Source: an uncultured Porphyromonadaceae bacterium (GTDB taxonomy: Bacteria > Bacteroidota > Bacteroidia > Bacteroidales > Muribaculaceae). From it: a stretch of DNA of 31,572 nt. A program made the translations under genes and the position numbers. The stretch is from positions 1 to 31,572 of the forward strand of contig CALAVE010000062.1 in NCBI GenBank assembly GCA_937892215.1, read 5' to 3'. The notes under the pieces are model-generated. The model ran no database searches, was not told the DNA's origin, and saw only the letters and a list, made by a program, of their open reading frames with translations. Positions 24,054 to 31,572 of the stretch are shown here, piece after piece. Position 1 is the first letter of the stretch. Every line of letters begins with the position of its first letter.

Positions 24054-24941
24054 ATGTCAACACTACGAGAGCTTAAAAGCAGGATAGGTTCAGTTGCTTC
24101 CACAGAGAAGACAACAAGTGCCATGAAGATGATTTCTTCTGCCAAGATGCGCAAGGCGACATGGCAGTTGCAACGACTTTCTCCTTACAGGAACATAGTG
24201 CAGTCGGTGCTGAGTCATCTGCTGGCTACCGATGCTGAATTCACGTCGGCACTGATAGCCCAGAGAGAGGTGAAGCATGTGGCTCTTGTGGCGTTTGGCT
24301 CGGATGACGGCTTGTGTGGAGCGTTTAATATCAACATCTTCAAGCAAATTCTGTCATATATTAACAATATCCGAAAATCAGAAGGCGCCGACATAGATAT
24401 TACTATCGTTCCAGTAGGGAAGAAGCTGAGGAAGGCCGCAAGCAAGATTACAGGTGGTGGCGTGAAAGTGCTTAACTTGGATTATATGCACACCCGCAGT
24501 AGCCAGGAAGATGTGCAGCGGTTTACGGAAGAACTGAAAAGCCGTTTTCTTGCCGGAGAATTCGACAAGGTGGACGTGGCGTATATGCACTTTAAGTCCA
24601 CCAGCCGACAGTCGTTCACCATAGAGCAACTGCTTCCCGTTGAATATACTAAGTTGATGGAGGCAGCCGACTCATCTTCAGCGACCGTTCCATGCTTGTT
24701 TGAGCCGGATGCACTGACGATTTTTAACTCGGTGCTACCGCTTCACGTGCGCTCAATGGTTCAGGAGGTTTATACCGAGAGTGCGGCCAGTGAACAGGCC
24801 GCACGCGTAATGGCAATGCAGACTGCAAGTGATAACGCCAAGGAACTGCTGGATGCACTGAACCTCGAATACAATAAGTTGAGGCAGCAAAGCATTACCA
24901 CTGAGTTGCTCGACATTTTGGGCGGACAGGTAGAGAGATGA
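24054..24941 (+). CDS. atpG: ATP synthase F1 subunit gamma
   Basis: Gamma is the central rotating shaft. The 295-residue protein starts with STLRELKSRIGSVASTEKTT and SAMKMISSAKMRKA, the conserved N-terminal helix, and has GSDDGLCGAFN for the family GSDRGLCG. The C-terminal helix includes ASDNAKELLDALNLEYNK, where members have a conserved TDNA motif. It is the last gene of the atp module; nuoI starts 38 nt later and no terminator hairpin is visible between them. Confidence 0.96.
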   Translation: MSTLRELKSRIGSVASTEKTTSAMKMISSAKMRKATWQLQRLSPYRNIVQSVLSHLLATDAEFTSALIAQREVKHVALVAFGSDDGLCGAFNINIFKQILSYINNIRKSEGADIDITIVPVGKKLRKAASKITGGGVKVLNLDYMHTRSSQEDVQRFTEELKSRFLAGEFDKVDVAYMHFKSTSRQSFTIEQLLPVEYTKLMEAADSSSATVPCLFEPDALTIFNSVLPLHVRSMVQEVYTESAASEQAARVMAMQTASDNAKELLDALNLEYNKLRQQSITTELLDILGGQVER

Positions 24942-24979
24942 TATTATCAAGAATTATTAAGCAGATATAACGAATACTT

Positions 24980-25603
24980 ATGAGCATCAAGGAGTATTTC
25001 AAATCTTTATTCAAGGGTATCTATAGCTTGATTCAGGGCATGGAAGTGACCGGAAAGGAACTGGTTACCCCCAAGGTGACGGAGCAGTATCCTGAGAACC
25101 GTGCTGAATTGCTCGGAGGTAAGATACCTGAGAGGTTTAGGGCAACGTTGGAGTTTATCTATGACGAGGAAGGTTACCACAAGTGCATAGCTTGCAAGAC
25201 GTGTGAGCGTAACTGCCCCAACGGAACCATTCAGATTACGACCAGAATGGTTGACCTTCCTAACGGCAAGAAAAAAATGAAGCTGGATCGCTACATCTAC
25301 GACCTGGGCAGTTGCACGTTCTGTGACTTGTGTGTGACCACATGTCCAACCAATGCAATTCGTTTCAGCAATGACTTTGAGCAGGCAGTGTTTGAGCGTG
25401 ACGCTCTTGTGAAACAGCTCAATTACCTGCCCGAGAAGGAAAAACCGGCACCGGCTCCAGCAGTGTCCGCTCCAGCCAAACCTGCTCAGCCCCAGCCGAC
25501 AAAAGACGATAAAAATCCGGCAGAGGGTGGTGCAGACAGTAAGCCGGTGGAAGCCGACAAGAAACCTGCTCAGCCTCAAGAACCAATAACCGAAAAAGAA
25601 TAA
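24980..25603 (+). CDS. nuoI: NADH-quinone oxidoreductase subunit I with Pro/Lys-rich tail
   Basis: NuoI carries clusters N6a and N6b. Both 4Fe-4S motifs are complete: CIACKTCERNCP and CTFCDLCVTTCP, at about residues 70-80 and 112-123. The core ends near residue 150. The remaining roughly 55 residues form a low-complexity tail rich in Pro, Ala, Lys, Gln and Glu, probably disordered. This tail is not part of the ferredoxin fold and is missing in E. coli NuoI. The gene restarts the nuo series after the atp module. Confidence 0.95.
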   Translation: MSIKEYFKSLFKGIYSLIQGMEVTGKELVTPKVTEQYPENRAELLGGKIPERFRATLEFIYDEEGYHKCIACKTCERNCPNGTIQITTRMVDLPNGKKKMKLDRYIYDLGSCTFCDLCVTTCPTNAIRFSNDFEQAVFERDALVKQLNYLPEKEKPAPAPAVSAPAKPAQPQPTKDDKNPAEGGADSKPVEADKKPAQPQEPITEKE

Positions 25604-25610
25604 CAGAGAT

Positions 25611-26126
25611 ATGGAGAGTTTAGGCAATATTATTCTGTATTTCGTAGCGGCGCTGTCCATCATAGTTTTTTCTGTGATGACGGTGACCACGAAGAAGATT
25701 TTACGTTCGGCAACCTACTTGATGTTCGTATTGCTCGCAACTGCAGTAATCTATTTCCAGATGGATTACGAATTTCTGGGAGCAGTTCAGATAGCGGTGT
25801 ATGCCGGTGGCATTGTGGTACTTTTCGTGTTTGCGATAATGCTGACCCACAAGCCCGGAAATGATGTGGCACCGCTCACACTGCACAAGAAGTGGCTTGG
25901 CCTTGCTGCAGCGCTTTTAGGAGTGGTACTTTGCGGATACGCGCTGTTCAGCTACACCAAGTTCTGCGGCGCTACGATAACATCGGTCAGCGCTCTGGAC
26001 ATGAATCAACTGGGGCACATGCTGCTCAGTACCGACAAATTGGGCTATCTGTTACCGTTTGAGGCTATAAGTGTGCTTTTGCTGGCCTGCATCATAGGCG
26101 GTGTGGTGATAGCGAGAAAACGATAA
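25611..26126 (+). CDS. nuoJ: NADH-quinone oxidoreductase subunit J
   Basis: This 171-residue membrane subunit has five hydrophobic segments. The conserved region QIAVYAGGIVVLFVFAIML, with its kinked helix, is typical of NuoJ. A glycine-rich final segment (ISVLLLACIIGGVVIARKR) ends the protein. It starts only 8 nt after the nuoI stop, so the two are co-translated in one operon. Confidence 0.95.
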   Translation: MESLGNIILYFVAALSIIVFSVMTVTTKKILRSATYLMFVLLATAVIYFQMDYEFLGAVQIAVYAGGIVVLFVFAIMLTHKPGNDVAPLTLHKKWLGLAAALLGVVLCGYALFSYTKFCGATITSVSALDMNQLGHMLLSTDKLGYLLPFEAISVLLLACIIGGVVIARKR

Positions 26127-26131
26127 ACTAC

Positions 26132-26139
26132 AGGAGGAG
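26132..26139 (+). promoter_or_regulatory. Strong Shine-Dalgarno sequence of nuoK
   Basis: AGGAGGAG lies 8 nt before the nuoK ATG at 26148. Such a strong anti-16S match is uncommon for genes of Bacteroidota, where translation initiation usually relies little on Shine-Dalgarno pairing. Confidence 0.6.
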
Positions 26140-26147
26140 TTTTTATT

Positions 26148-26459
26148 ATGGATATAACTTTGCTAATGTATCTCGTCCCCAGCCTGGTAATGTTTGGCTG
26201 CGGCGTGTTTGGCTTCATAACGCGCAAGAATATGATTGCAATGCTGATATCGCTGGAATTAATGCTCAATTCGGTGGATATCAACTTTGTGGTGTTTAAC
26301 CGATTCTTGTATCCGGAACAGCATGAGGGAATGTTCTTCACCCTATTTGCCATAGCGATAGCAGCGGCTGAGACAGCCGTGGCAATTGCTCTGATTATTA
26401 ATGTTTACAGGGTCGTGAAGAATGTGGATATAAACCAACTTACTAAACTGAAATTCTAA
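26148..26459 (+). CDS. nuoK: NADH-quinone oxidoreductase subunit K
   Basis: This 103-residue protein has three membrane helices and the conserved glutamates of the proton path: one in LISLELMLNSVDINF (about residue 36) and one in AAAETAVAIALIIN (about residue 75). It belongs to the MrpC-like subunits. It lies between nuoJ and nuoL with gaps of 21 and 6 nt. Confidence 0.96.
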   Translation: MDITLLMYLVPSLVMFGCGVFGFITRKNMIAMLISLELMLNSVDINFVVFNRFLYPEQHEGMFFTLFAIAIAAAETAVAIALIINVYRVVKNVDINQLTKLKF

Positions 26460-26465
26460 ACAATT

Positions 26466-28430
26466 ATGCCATTAAGTTATACGATATTAGTTATAGCCAT
26501 TCCACTGCTTATGTTCCTGTTTCTGGGACTTGCAGGAGTGAAAATGGGCAAGAAACTGACCGGTGTCATCGGAGTGTGCGCTATGGGAGTGACCACTGTA
26601 ATAGCGTATGCGGTGGCTCTCACGTATTTCTTCGGAACCGGTGAGCAGGTGGTGGACGGTGTGCGTCAGCAACTTGTGTTGAACGATTGGACGTGGCTGA
26701 AATTCAGTGACCACCTCGTGGTGAAACTGGGTGTTCTGCTCGACCCGATTTCGGCAATGATGCTGATAGTAATAACCACAGTGTCGTTTATGGTTCACTT
26801 ATATAGCCTAGGTTATATGAGTGACCATCACGGCAAACCGGAAAAAGGATTTCAGCGTTATTACGCGTTTCTGGCGCTGTTCACGTTCTCAATGCTCGGA
26901 CTTGTGGTGTCAACCAACATTTTCCAGATGTTCATCTTCTTTGAGATGGTGGGTGTATCATCCTATTTGCTTATAGGATTCTACTATACTTCACCGGCGG
27001 CTGTTCATGCTTCCAAGAAAGCTTTCATCGTGACGCGTCTGGCCGACTTGTTCTTCCTGATAGGCATAATGGTCCTGTCGTTCTACACCAGTACGTTCGA
27101 CTTTACCGACCTGATGAAGAATCCGGCAAACGCACTTGCGAGTGCGCAGGGGGCTACGTTTATGGGCTGCTCGGTGATGGCATGGGCACTGACGTGTATA
27201 TTCATCGGAGGTGCCGGCAAGAGCGCTATGTATCCGCTCCACATCTGGCTGCCTGATGCTATGGAAGGCCCAACTCCGGTTTCGGCGCTGATTCATGCCG
27301 CTACCATGGTTGTGGCCGGTGTGTATCTGATAGCAAGGATGTTCCCGCTGTATGTGCTGGAGCAAGGCGCAATGGACATTATCTGCGTGGTGGGTGCTTT
27401 CACTGCGTTCTATGCCGCTGCCATAGCTTGTGTCCAGAGTGATATCAAGCGAGCATTGGCATTCTCCACTATATCACAGATAGCGTTTATGATGACTTCG
27501 CTGGCAGTGAGCAACGCTGATGGAGCCCTGATAGAAATACACGAAGGTTACGGACTTGGCTACATGGCCTCTATGTTCCACTTGTTCACGCATGCCATGT
27601 TCAAAGCATTGCTGTTCCTTTGTGCCGGTGCTATTATTCATGCTGTGCACAGCAACGAGAACAGCGACATGCACGGACTTCACAAGTTTATGCCCATCAC
27701 GAGCATAGCGTTCCTTATAGGTTGCCTTGCTATTGCTGGAATCCCCCCATTTGCCGGGTTCTGGAGCAAGGATGAGATTCTGGTGGCATGCTATGCCAAG
27801 GGCCTAGGCTGGGGCCTGTGGATGAGTATGGTGGCCGGTCTGACGGCATTCTATATGTTCAGGATATATTTCCTCATCTTCTTCTGGAAAAAGCATGAGG
27901 TTCACACTGAGCATGCGCCGGCCGACCAACCCTGGACCATGACACTTCCGCTGATAATCCTGGCTGCAATCTCGATAGTAGCCGGATTTGTTCCAGCCGG
28001 AAATCTGGTGACATGGGACGGCGCCGCTCTTACCACTCACATGGACTGGAGTGTGGCCGGTGCAAGTGTGCTGATAGCGCTTGTGGGTATAGCACTAGCA
28101 TTCCGCCTCTACTACAAGGAGAACGAATTGCCTGAGAAGATGAAGAACGCGCTACCGAATCTTTGGGAGGCTGCTTACCGCAGATTCTATATGGACGAGT
28201 TGTATCAGTTCATAACGCACAAGGTGATATTCCAGAACATAAGCAAGCCTATTGCATGGTTCGACAGAACCGTGATAGACGGAACCATGAATCTTCTTGG
28301 CGATATCACTAACTCTGCATCTTATGCTATCCGTCGCTTGCAGTCGGGAAGTATTCAGTGGTATGTGTTCGTTTACCTGGTTGGTGTGCTTCTGATAGCC
28401 GGAGTTACAATGGTTTGTGTGTTGATATAA
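26466..28430 (+). CDS. nuoL: NADH-quinone oxidoreductase subunit L
   Basis: NuoL is the distal antiporter-like proton-pumping subunit. The 654-residue product has about 14-16 hydrophobic segments, the conserved Glu in FFEMVGVSSYLLIGF, the Lys in GGAGKSAMYPLHIWLPDAMEG (given here as two overlapping landmarks), and SDIKRALAFSTISQ. After the core, a long amphipathic C-terminal segment (about residues 540-600) would form the lateral helix and is followed by a last membrane anchor. It starts 6 nt after nuoK. Confidence 0.96.
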   Translation: MPLSYTILVIAIPLLMFLFLGLAGVKMGKKLTGVIGVCAMGVTTVIAYAVALTYFFGTGEQVVDGVRQQLVLNDWTWLKFSDHLVVKLGVLLDPISAMMLIVITTVSFMVHLYSLGYMSDHHGKPEKGFQRYYAFLALFTFSMLGLVVSTNIFQMFIFFEMVGVSSYLLIGFYYTSPAAVHASKKAFIVTRLADLFFLIGIMVLSFYTSTFDFTDLMKNPANALASAQGATFMGCSVMAWALTCIFIGGAGKSAMYPLHIWLPDAMEGPTPVSALIHAATMVVAGVYLIARMFPLYVLEQGAMDIICVVGAFTAFYAAAIACVQSDIKRALAFSTISQIAFMMTSLAVSNADGALIEIHEGYGLGYMASMFHLFTHAMFKALLFLCAGAIIHAVHSNENSDMHGLHKFMPITSIAFLIGCLAIAGIPPFAGFWSKDEILVACYAKGLGWGLWMSMVAGLTAFYMFRIYFLIFFWKKHEVHTEHAPADQPWTMTLPLIILAAISIVAGFVPAGNLVTWDGAALTTHMDWSVAGASVLIALVGIALAFRLYYKENELPEKMKNALPNLWEAAYRRFYMDELYQFITHKVIFQNISKPIAWFDRTVIDGTMNLLGDITNSASYAIRRLQSGSIQWYVFVYLVGVLLIAGVTMVCVLI

Positions 28431-28460
28431 AAATGATAACGATATAAAAACGGAGAAAAG

Positions 28461-29984
28461 ATGATGATATTCAGCAATATATTAATTTATTTCGTTATTG
28501 TGCCCCTGCTGACACTGGGCGGCTTGGCCTTGTGCAGCAATAAAGGGATAAAAGCAGTGCGTGCCGTAGCCGTTACGGGTGCATCGGTTCTGATGGTTAT
28601 GGCCATTTATCTGGTGACGTATTTTCTGCAGGCTCGAGCCGGTGGTGATACCAGTGAGATGCTTCTTCAGAGCAAGGTGACATGGTATGCGCCACTCAAC
28701 ATAGAACTGGCGCTTGGAGTGGACGGAGTGAGCGTGGTGATGATTCTTCTGTCGGCATTCATCGTGTTTGCCGGTGTGTTCGCATCGTGGAAAATGGATC
28801 CGCTTCCAAAGCAATTTTTCCTGTGGTTCTTCCTCTTGTCAACAGGAGTGTTCGGGTTCTTCATTTCCATAGACCTGTTCACAATGTTCATGTTCTATGA
28901 GGTGGCACTGATTCCGATGTACCTGCTTATAGGAGTATGGGGCAGTGGCGATAAGAACTATTCGGCCATGAAGCTGACGCTGATGCTTATGGGCGGTTCC
29001 GCTCTGCTGATGCTGGGCATTATAGGAATCTACTTCCACTCAGCACCTGAAGGACAACCGCTTACAATGAACATACTGGAGATAGCAAAAAACAACTCAA
29101 TACCGCATGAGTGGCAATATTATCTGTTCCCATTGACGTTTGTGGGCTTTGGTGTGCTTGGTGCAATGTTCCCGTTCCACACATGGTCGCCCGACGGTCA
29201 TGCTTCGGCGCCAACGGCCGTGTCGATGCTGCACGCAGGCGTGCTGATGAAACTCGGAGGCTACGGCTGTTTCCGCATTGCCATCTTCCTTATGCCATTT
29301 GCCGCAACAGAGATAGGCTGGATATTCCTTACATTAACAGGTATAAGTATCGTGTATGGCGCGTTCAGCGCATGCGTACAGACAGACCTGAAGTATATCA
29401 ACGCATATTCATCGGTGAGCCATTGCGGTATGGTGCTGTTTGCCATTCTGATGTTCAATCAGACGGCCATGACGGGAGCTGTGCTGCAGATGCTTTCGCA
29501 CGGTCTGATGACGGCATTGTTCTTCGCGCTGATTGGTATGATTTACGGTCGCACTCACACTCGTGATATCCGCGAAATGGGGGGCTTGATGCAGATTATG
29601 CCTTATTTGGGCGTGGGCTATGTGATTGCCGGTCTTGCATCGTTGGGACTGCCCGGATTGAGCGGCTTTGCAGCCGAAATGACAATTTTCTTCGGCTCAT
29701 TCGAACATACCGACACTTTCCGCCGTGTACTGACCATAATTGCCACTACGTCGATTGTGATTACGGCTGTGTATATTTTGCGGGTGGTCGGCAAGTTGCT
29801 CTTCGGTGCGGTGCAGAACGAGCATCACAGAGAGCTGACTGATGCTGTGTGGTTTGAGCGTCTTTCCACAGTAACCTTGATTCTGGGTGTGGCTGCGATA
29901 GGTTGCTTCCCGAATTTCTTTGCCGAGATAATACGTTACAGCTTTGATCCTGTCGTAGAGGCTCTGAAGGCTGTTGTTATGTAA
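28461..29984 (+). CDS. nuoM: NADH-quinone oxidoreductase subunit M
   Basis: This 507-residue antiporter-like subunit has about 14 hydrophobic segments. The conserved Glu is in FYEVALIPMYLLIGVWG, the FPFHTWSPDGHASAPT loop is diagnostic of NuoM (family FPFHTWLPDAH with a variant Ser-Pro-Asp-Gly here), and TDLKYINAYSSVSHCG carries the channel lysine region. A GGAG precedes the ATG by 5 nt. A second in-frame ATG follows at once, so the start may be one codon later. Confidence 0.96.
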   Translation: MMIFSNILIYFVIVPLLTLGGLALCSNKGIKAVRAVAVTGASVLMVMAIYLVTYFLQARAGGDTSEMLLQSKVTWYAPLNIELALGVDGVSVVMILLSAFIVFAGVFASWKMDPLPKQFFLWFFLLSTGVFGFFISIDLFTMFMFYEVALIPMYLLIGVWGSGDKNYSAMKLTLMLMGGSALLMLGIIGIYFHSAPEGQPLTMNILEIAKNNSIPHEWQYYLFPLTFVGFGVLGAMFPFHTWSPDGHASAPTAVSMLHAGVLMKLGGYGCFRIAIFLMPFAATEIGWIFLTLTGISIVYGAFSACVQTDLKYINAYSSVSHCGMVLFAILMFNQTAMTGAVLQMLSHGLMTALFFALIGMIYGRTHTRDIREMGGLMQIMPYLGVGYVIAGLASLGLPGLSGFAAEMTIFFGSFEHTDTFRRVLTIIATTSIVITAVYILRVVGKLLFGAVQNEHHRELTDAVWFERLSTVTLILGVAAIGCFPNFFAEIIRYSFDPVVEALKAVVM

Positions 29985-30021
29985 ATGAAATTGAAAATCG
30001 AATTATAAAACTATATATACG

Positions 30022-31485
30022 ATGGATTATTCGCAATTTTTAATGTTGCCGCAAGAAATGGGCTTATTGCTCGTGTTTCTGCTTGTGTTCCTGTATGACA
30101 CTTTTTTGCCTGCGAAGTCGCAAAAAGGGTTGCCAGTGTTCACTGCGGCTGTATTCGCAATATATACGGCAATTAGTTTTATTCCGTTATGTGCCGGAGA
30201 GGCATTCGGAGGTATGTTTGTTCAGGATTCCGCCACTTGGGCGATGAAATCAATCTTGAATGTGGGCACTCTGCTGGTTCTGCTCCAGGCCATAAAGTGG
30301 TCGAACAGCGATTTCGTAAGTGTTCGTCGCGGCGAGTTCTATGAATTGATATTGCTTACGTTGTTCGGAATGTACCTGATGATTTCAGGACGTCACTTCC
30401 TGCTGTTCGTAATAGGTCTTGAAACTGCATCTCTGCCGCTTGCAGCGCTTGCGGCCTTTGAGAAGAATCACTATGAGTCGCATGAGGCTGCCGCCAAATA
30501 TGTGTTTACCGCAGTTTTCTCATCGGCAGTGTTGCTGCTTGGCATCTCATTCGTATATGGCTTGACCGGTTCGCTCTATTTCGACGATATCGCATATTAT
30601 CTCATTGACAACAAGTCGGCGCTTCTAATCGCGGCTGTGGCATTTGTTGTAGCCGGTGTTGGGTTCAAGTTGTCGCTTGTTCCGTTCCACCTGTGGACGG
30701 CCGACGTGTATCAGGGCGCACCCACTGCTGTCACCAGTTATCTTTCTGTAATATCGAAGGGTGCTGCGGCATTTGCGTTTCTTGTGATACTGGTTCATGT
30801 ATTCGGCACGGTTTATTCTTCGGCGTGGGAATGGATGCTATATGCTGTGATAGTTCTCACTATCACTGTGGGAAACCTGTTTGCCATAAGGCAGCGGAAT
30901 CTGAAGCGATTCCTTGCGTTCTCGTCGATATCTCAAGCCGGATATATTATGCTGGGCATTATAGGCGCAAACACAATGGGCATGACGGCAATGATGTTCT
31001 ATGTACTGGTGTACATATTCTCGAATCTTGCCGCCTTCGGTGTGATTGCGGCTATTGAGCGAGAGACAGGGAAAGTTACTACCGATGACTATAACGGACT
31101 GTTTAAGACAAATCCGTGGCTGTCATTCACTATGATGCTGGCAATGTTCTCACTTGGGGGCATCCCTCCGTTTGCAGGATTCTTCAGCAAGTTCTTTATC
31201 TTCGTGGGAGCGGCTCAGCAGGGAAGTGTGGCAATCTATGTACTTGTGTTCATCGCATTGATAAACACTATTATCTCGCTGTACTACTATCTGCTTGTGG
31301 TGAAGGCCATGTTTATCCGTCAGGACGAATGTGTGATACCTAAGTTCAAGTCGGCATGGAATGAGCGTCTGGGCATGGTACTGTGCGTGCTGGGCATTGT
31401 GTTCATAGGCTTGCTGAGTTGCATTTACACGAGTCTCTCGCAGATATCAGAGGGCGTTCAGTCATTGTTCGCCACACTTGGTTAA
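30022..31485 (+). CDS. nuoN: NADH-quinone oxidoreductase subunit N
   Basis: This 487-residue antiporter-like subunit closes the nuo series. It has about 14 hydrophobic segments, the conserved Glu in FVIGLETASLPLAALAAF, the Lys in GFKLSLVPFHLWTADVYQGAPT, and RNLKRFLAFSSISQAGY. The stop is complete at 31483-31485. The 52-bp terminal repeat starts 34 nt further on. No other gene follows in the window. Confidence 0.96.
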   Translation: MDYSQFLMLPQEMGLLLVFLLVFLYDTFLPAKSQKGLPVFTAAVFAIYTAISFIPLCAGEAFGGMFVQDSATWAMKSILNVGTLLVLLQAIKWSNSDFVSVRRGEFYELILLTLFGMYLMISGRHFLLFVIGLETASLPLAALAAFEKNHYESHEAAAKYVFTAVFSSAVLLLGISFVYGLTGSLYFDDIAYYLIDNKSALLIAAVAFVVAGVGFKLSLVPFHLWTADVYQGAPTAVTSYLSVISKGAAAFAFLVILVHVFGTVYSSAWEWMLYAVIVLTITVGNLFAIRQRNLKRFLAFSSISQAGYIMLGIIGANTMGMTAMMFYVLVYIFSNLAAFGVIAAIERETGKVTTDDYNGLFKTNPWLSFTMMLAMFSLGGIPPFAGFFSKFFIFVGAAQQGSVAIYVLVFIALINTIISLYYYLLVVKAMFIRQDECVIPKFKSAWNERLGMVLCVLGIVFIGLLSCIYTSLSQISEGVQSLFATLG

Positions 31486-31519
31486 TAGAATACCATTAAC
31501 CCTTAAATATTCTTATGAT

Positions 31520-31571
31520 GAGGGTGTGTCATAATTCAGTTATGGCTCACCCTCTTTGCAAATCAACCGTC
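31520..31571 (+). repeat. Terminal inverted repeat, right copy (runs off the window)
   Basis: This is an exact reverse complement of bases 1-52. The hairpin arms are GAGGGTG (31520-31526) and CACCCTC (31548-31554). The bases upstream (ATGAT) differ from those beside the left copy, so the repeat boundary is at GAGGG. It lies 34 nt after nuoN and can act as a terminator, though only a TTT run follows the stem. The repeat continues to the window edge. Confidence 0.85.
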
Positions 31572-31572
31572 T

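Noticed and set aside
1..31572. Composite transposon or integrative element spanning the whole window
   Set aside because: No transposase, integrase, mobilisation or cargo-type genes are present and the content is core metabolism. Only the terminal repeats hint at mobile DNA, so it is reported as a repeat only.

Overview
The window looks like a contig from a gut-type Bacteroidota, order Bacteroidales, plausibly near Muribaculaceae; genus cannot be fixed from sequence alone. The evidence is the gene content: an 11-subunit-type nuo cluster with fused nuoCD and no nuoEFG, the Bacteroidales atp gene order D-C-B-E-F-H-A-G, TonB receptor and lipoprotein genes, and promoters of the Bacteroides sigma-AB type (TTTG, about 20 nt, TAnnTTTG).

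Left part (1-1700): elongation factor P on the minus strand and ribosomal protein L34 on the plus strand share a divergent promoter region. A Nudix hydrolase follows and converges on the next block at a strong hairpin.

Middle part (1696-13944, all minus strand): reading leftwards there is a TonB-dependent outer-membrane receptor, three related lipoproteins (each apparently built from two copies of one beta-rich repeat), an ECF sigma factor, a one-TM protein in the anti-sigma position, a Spy/CpxP-like periplasmic protein, a terminator, and a 1836-residue alpha-2-macroglobulin-like protein whose thioester motif is replaced. The receptor/lipoprotein genes and the sigma-factor envelope-stress cassette are only 14 nt apart, so they may be co-transcribed. 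The transported ligand cannot be told from sequence.

Right part (14298-31485, all plus strand): an unbroken 17-kb array for energy conservation. The complex I genes nuoA-B-CD-H are followed by a complete F1Fo ATP synthase operon (atpD-C-B-E-F-H-A-G) and then by nuoI-J-K-L-M-N. The ATP synthase operon therefore sits inside the complex I operon, with no terminator visible at either junction. The enzyme would couple quinone reduction (donor unknown because NuoEFG are absent) to ion pumping, and the ATP synthase would use that gradient. The c subunit lacks the Na+-ligand pattern, so proton coupling is predicted.

Both ends of the window carry the same 52-bp sequence in inverted orientation, containing a hairpin. 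It runs off both edges, so it is probably the end of an insertion sequence or another dispersed repeat that broke the assembly. No tRNA, rRNA, CRISPR array, phage or complete mobile element was seen.
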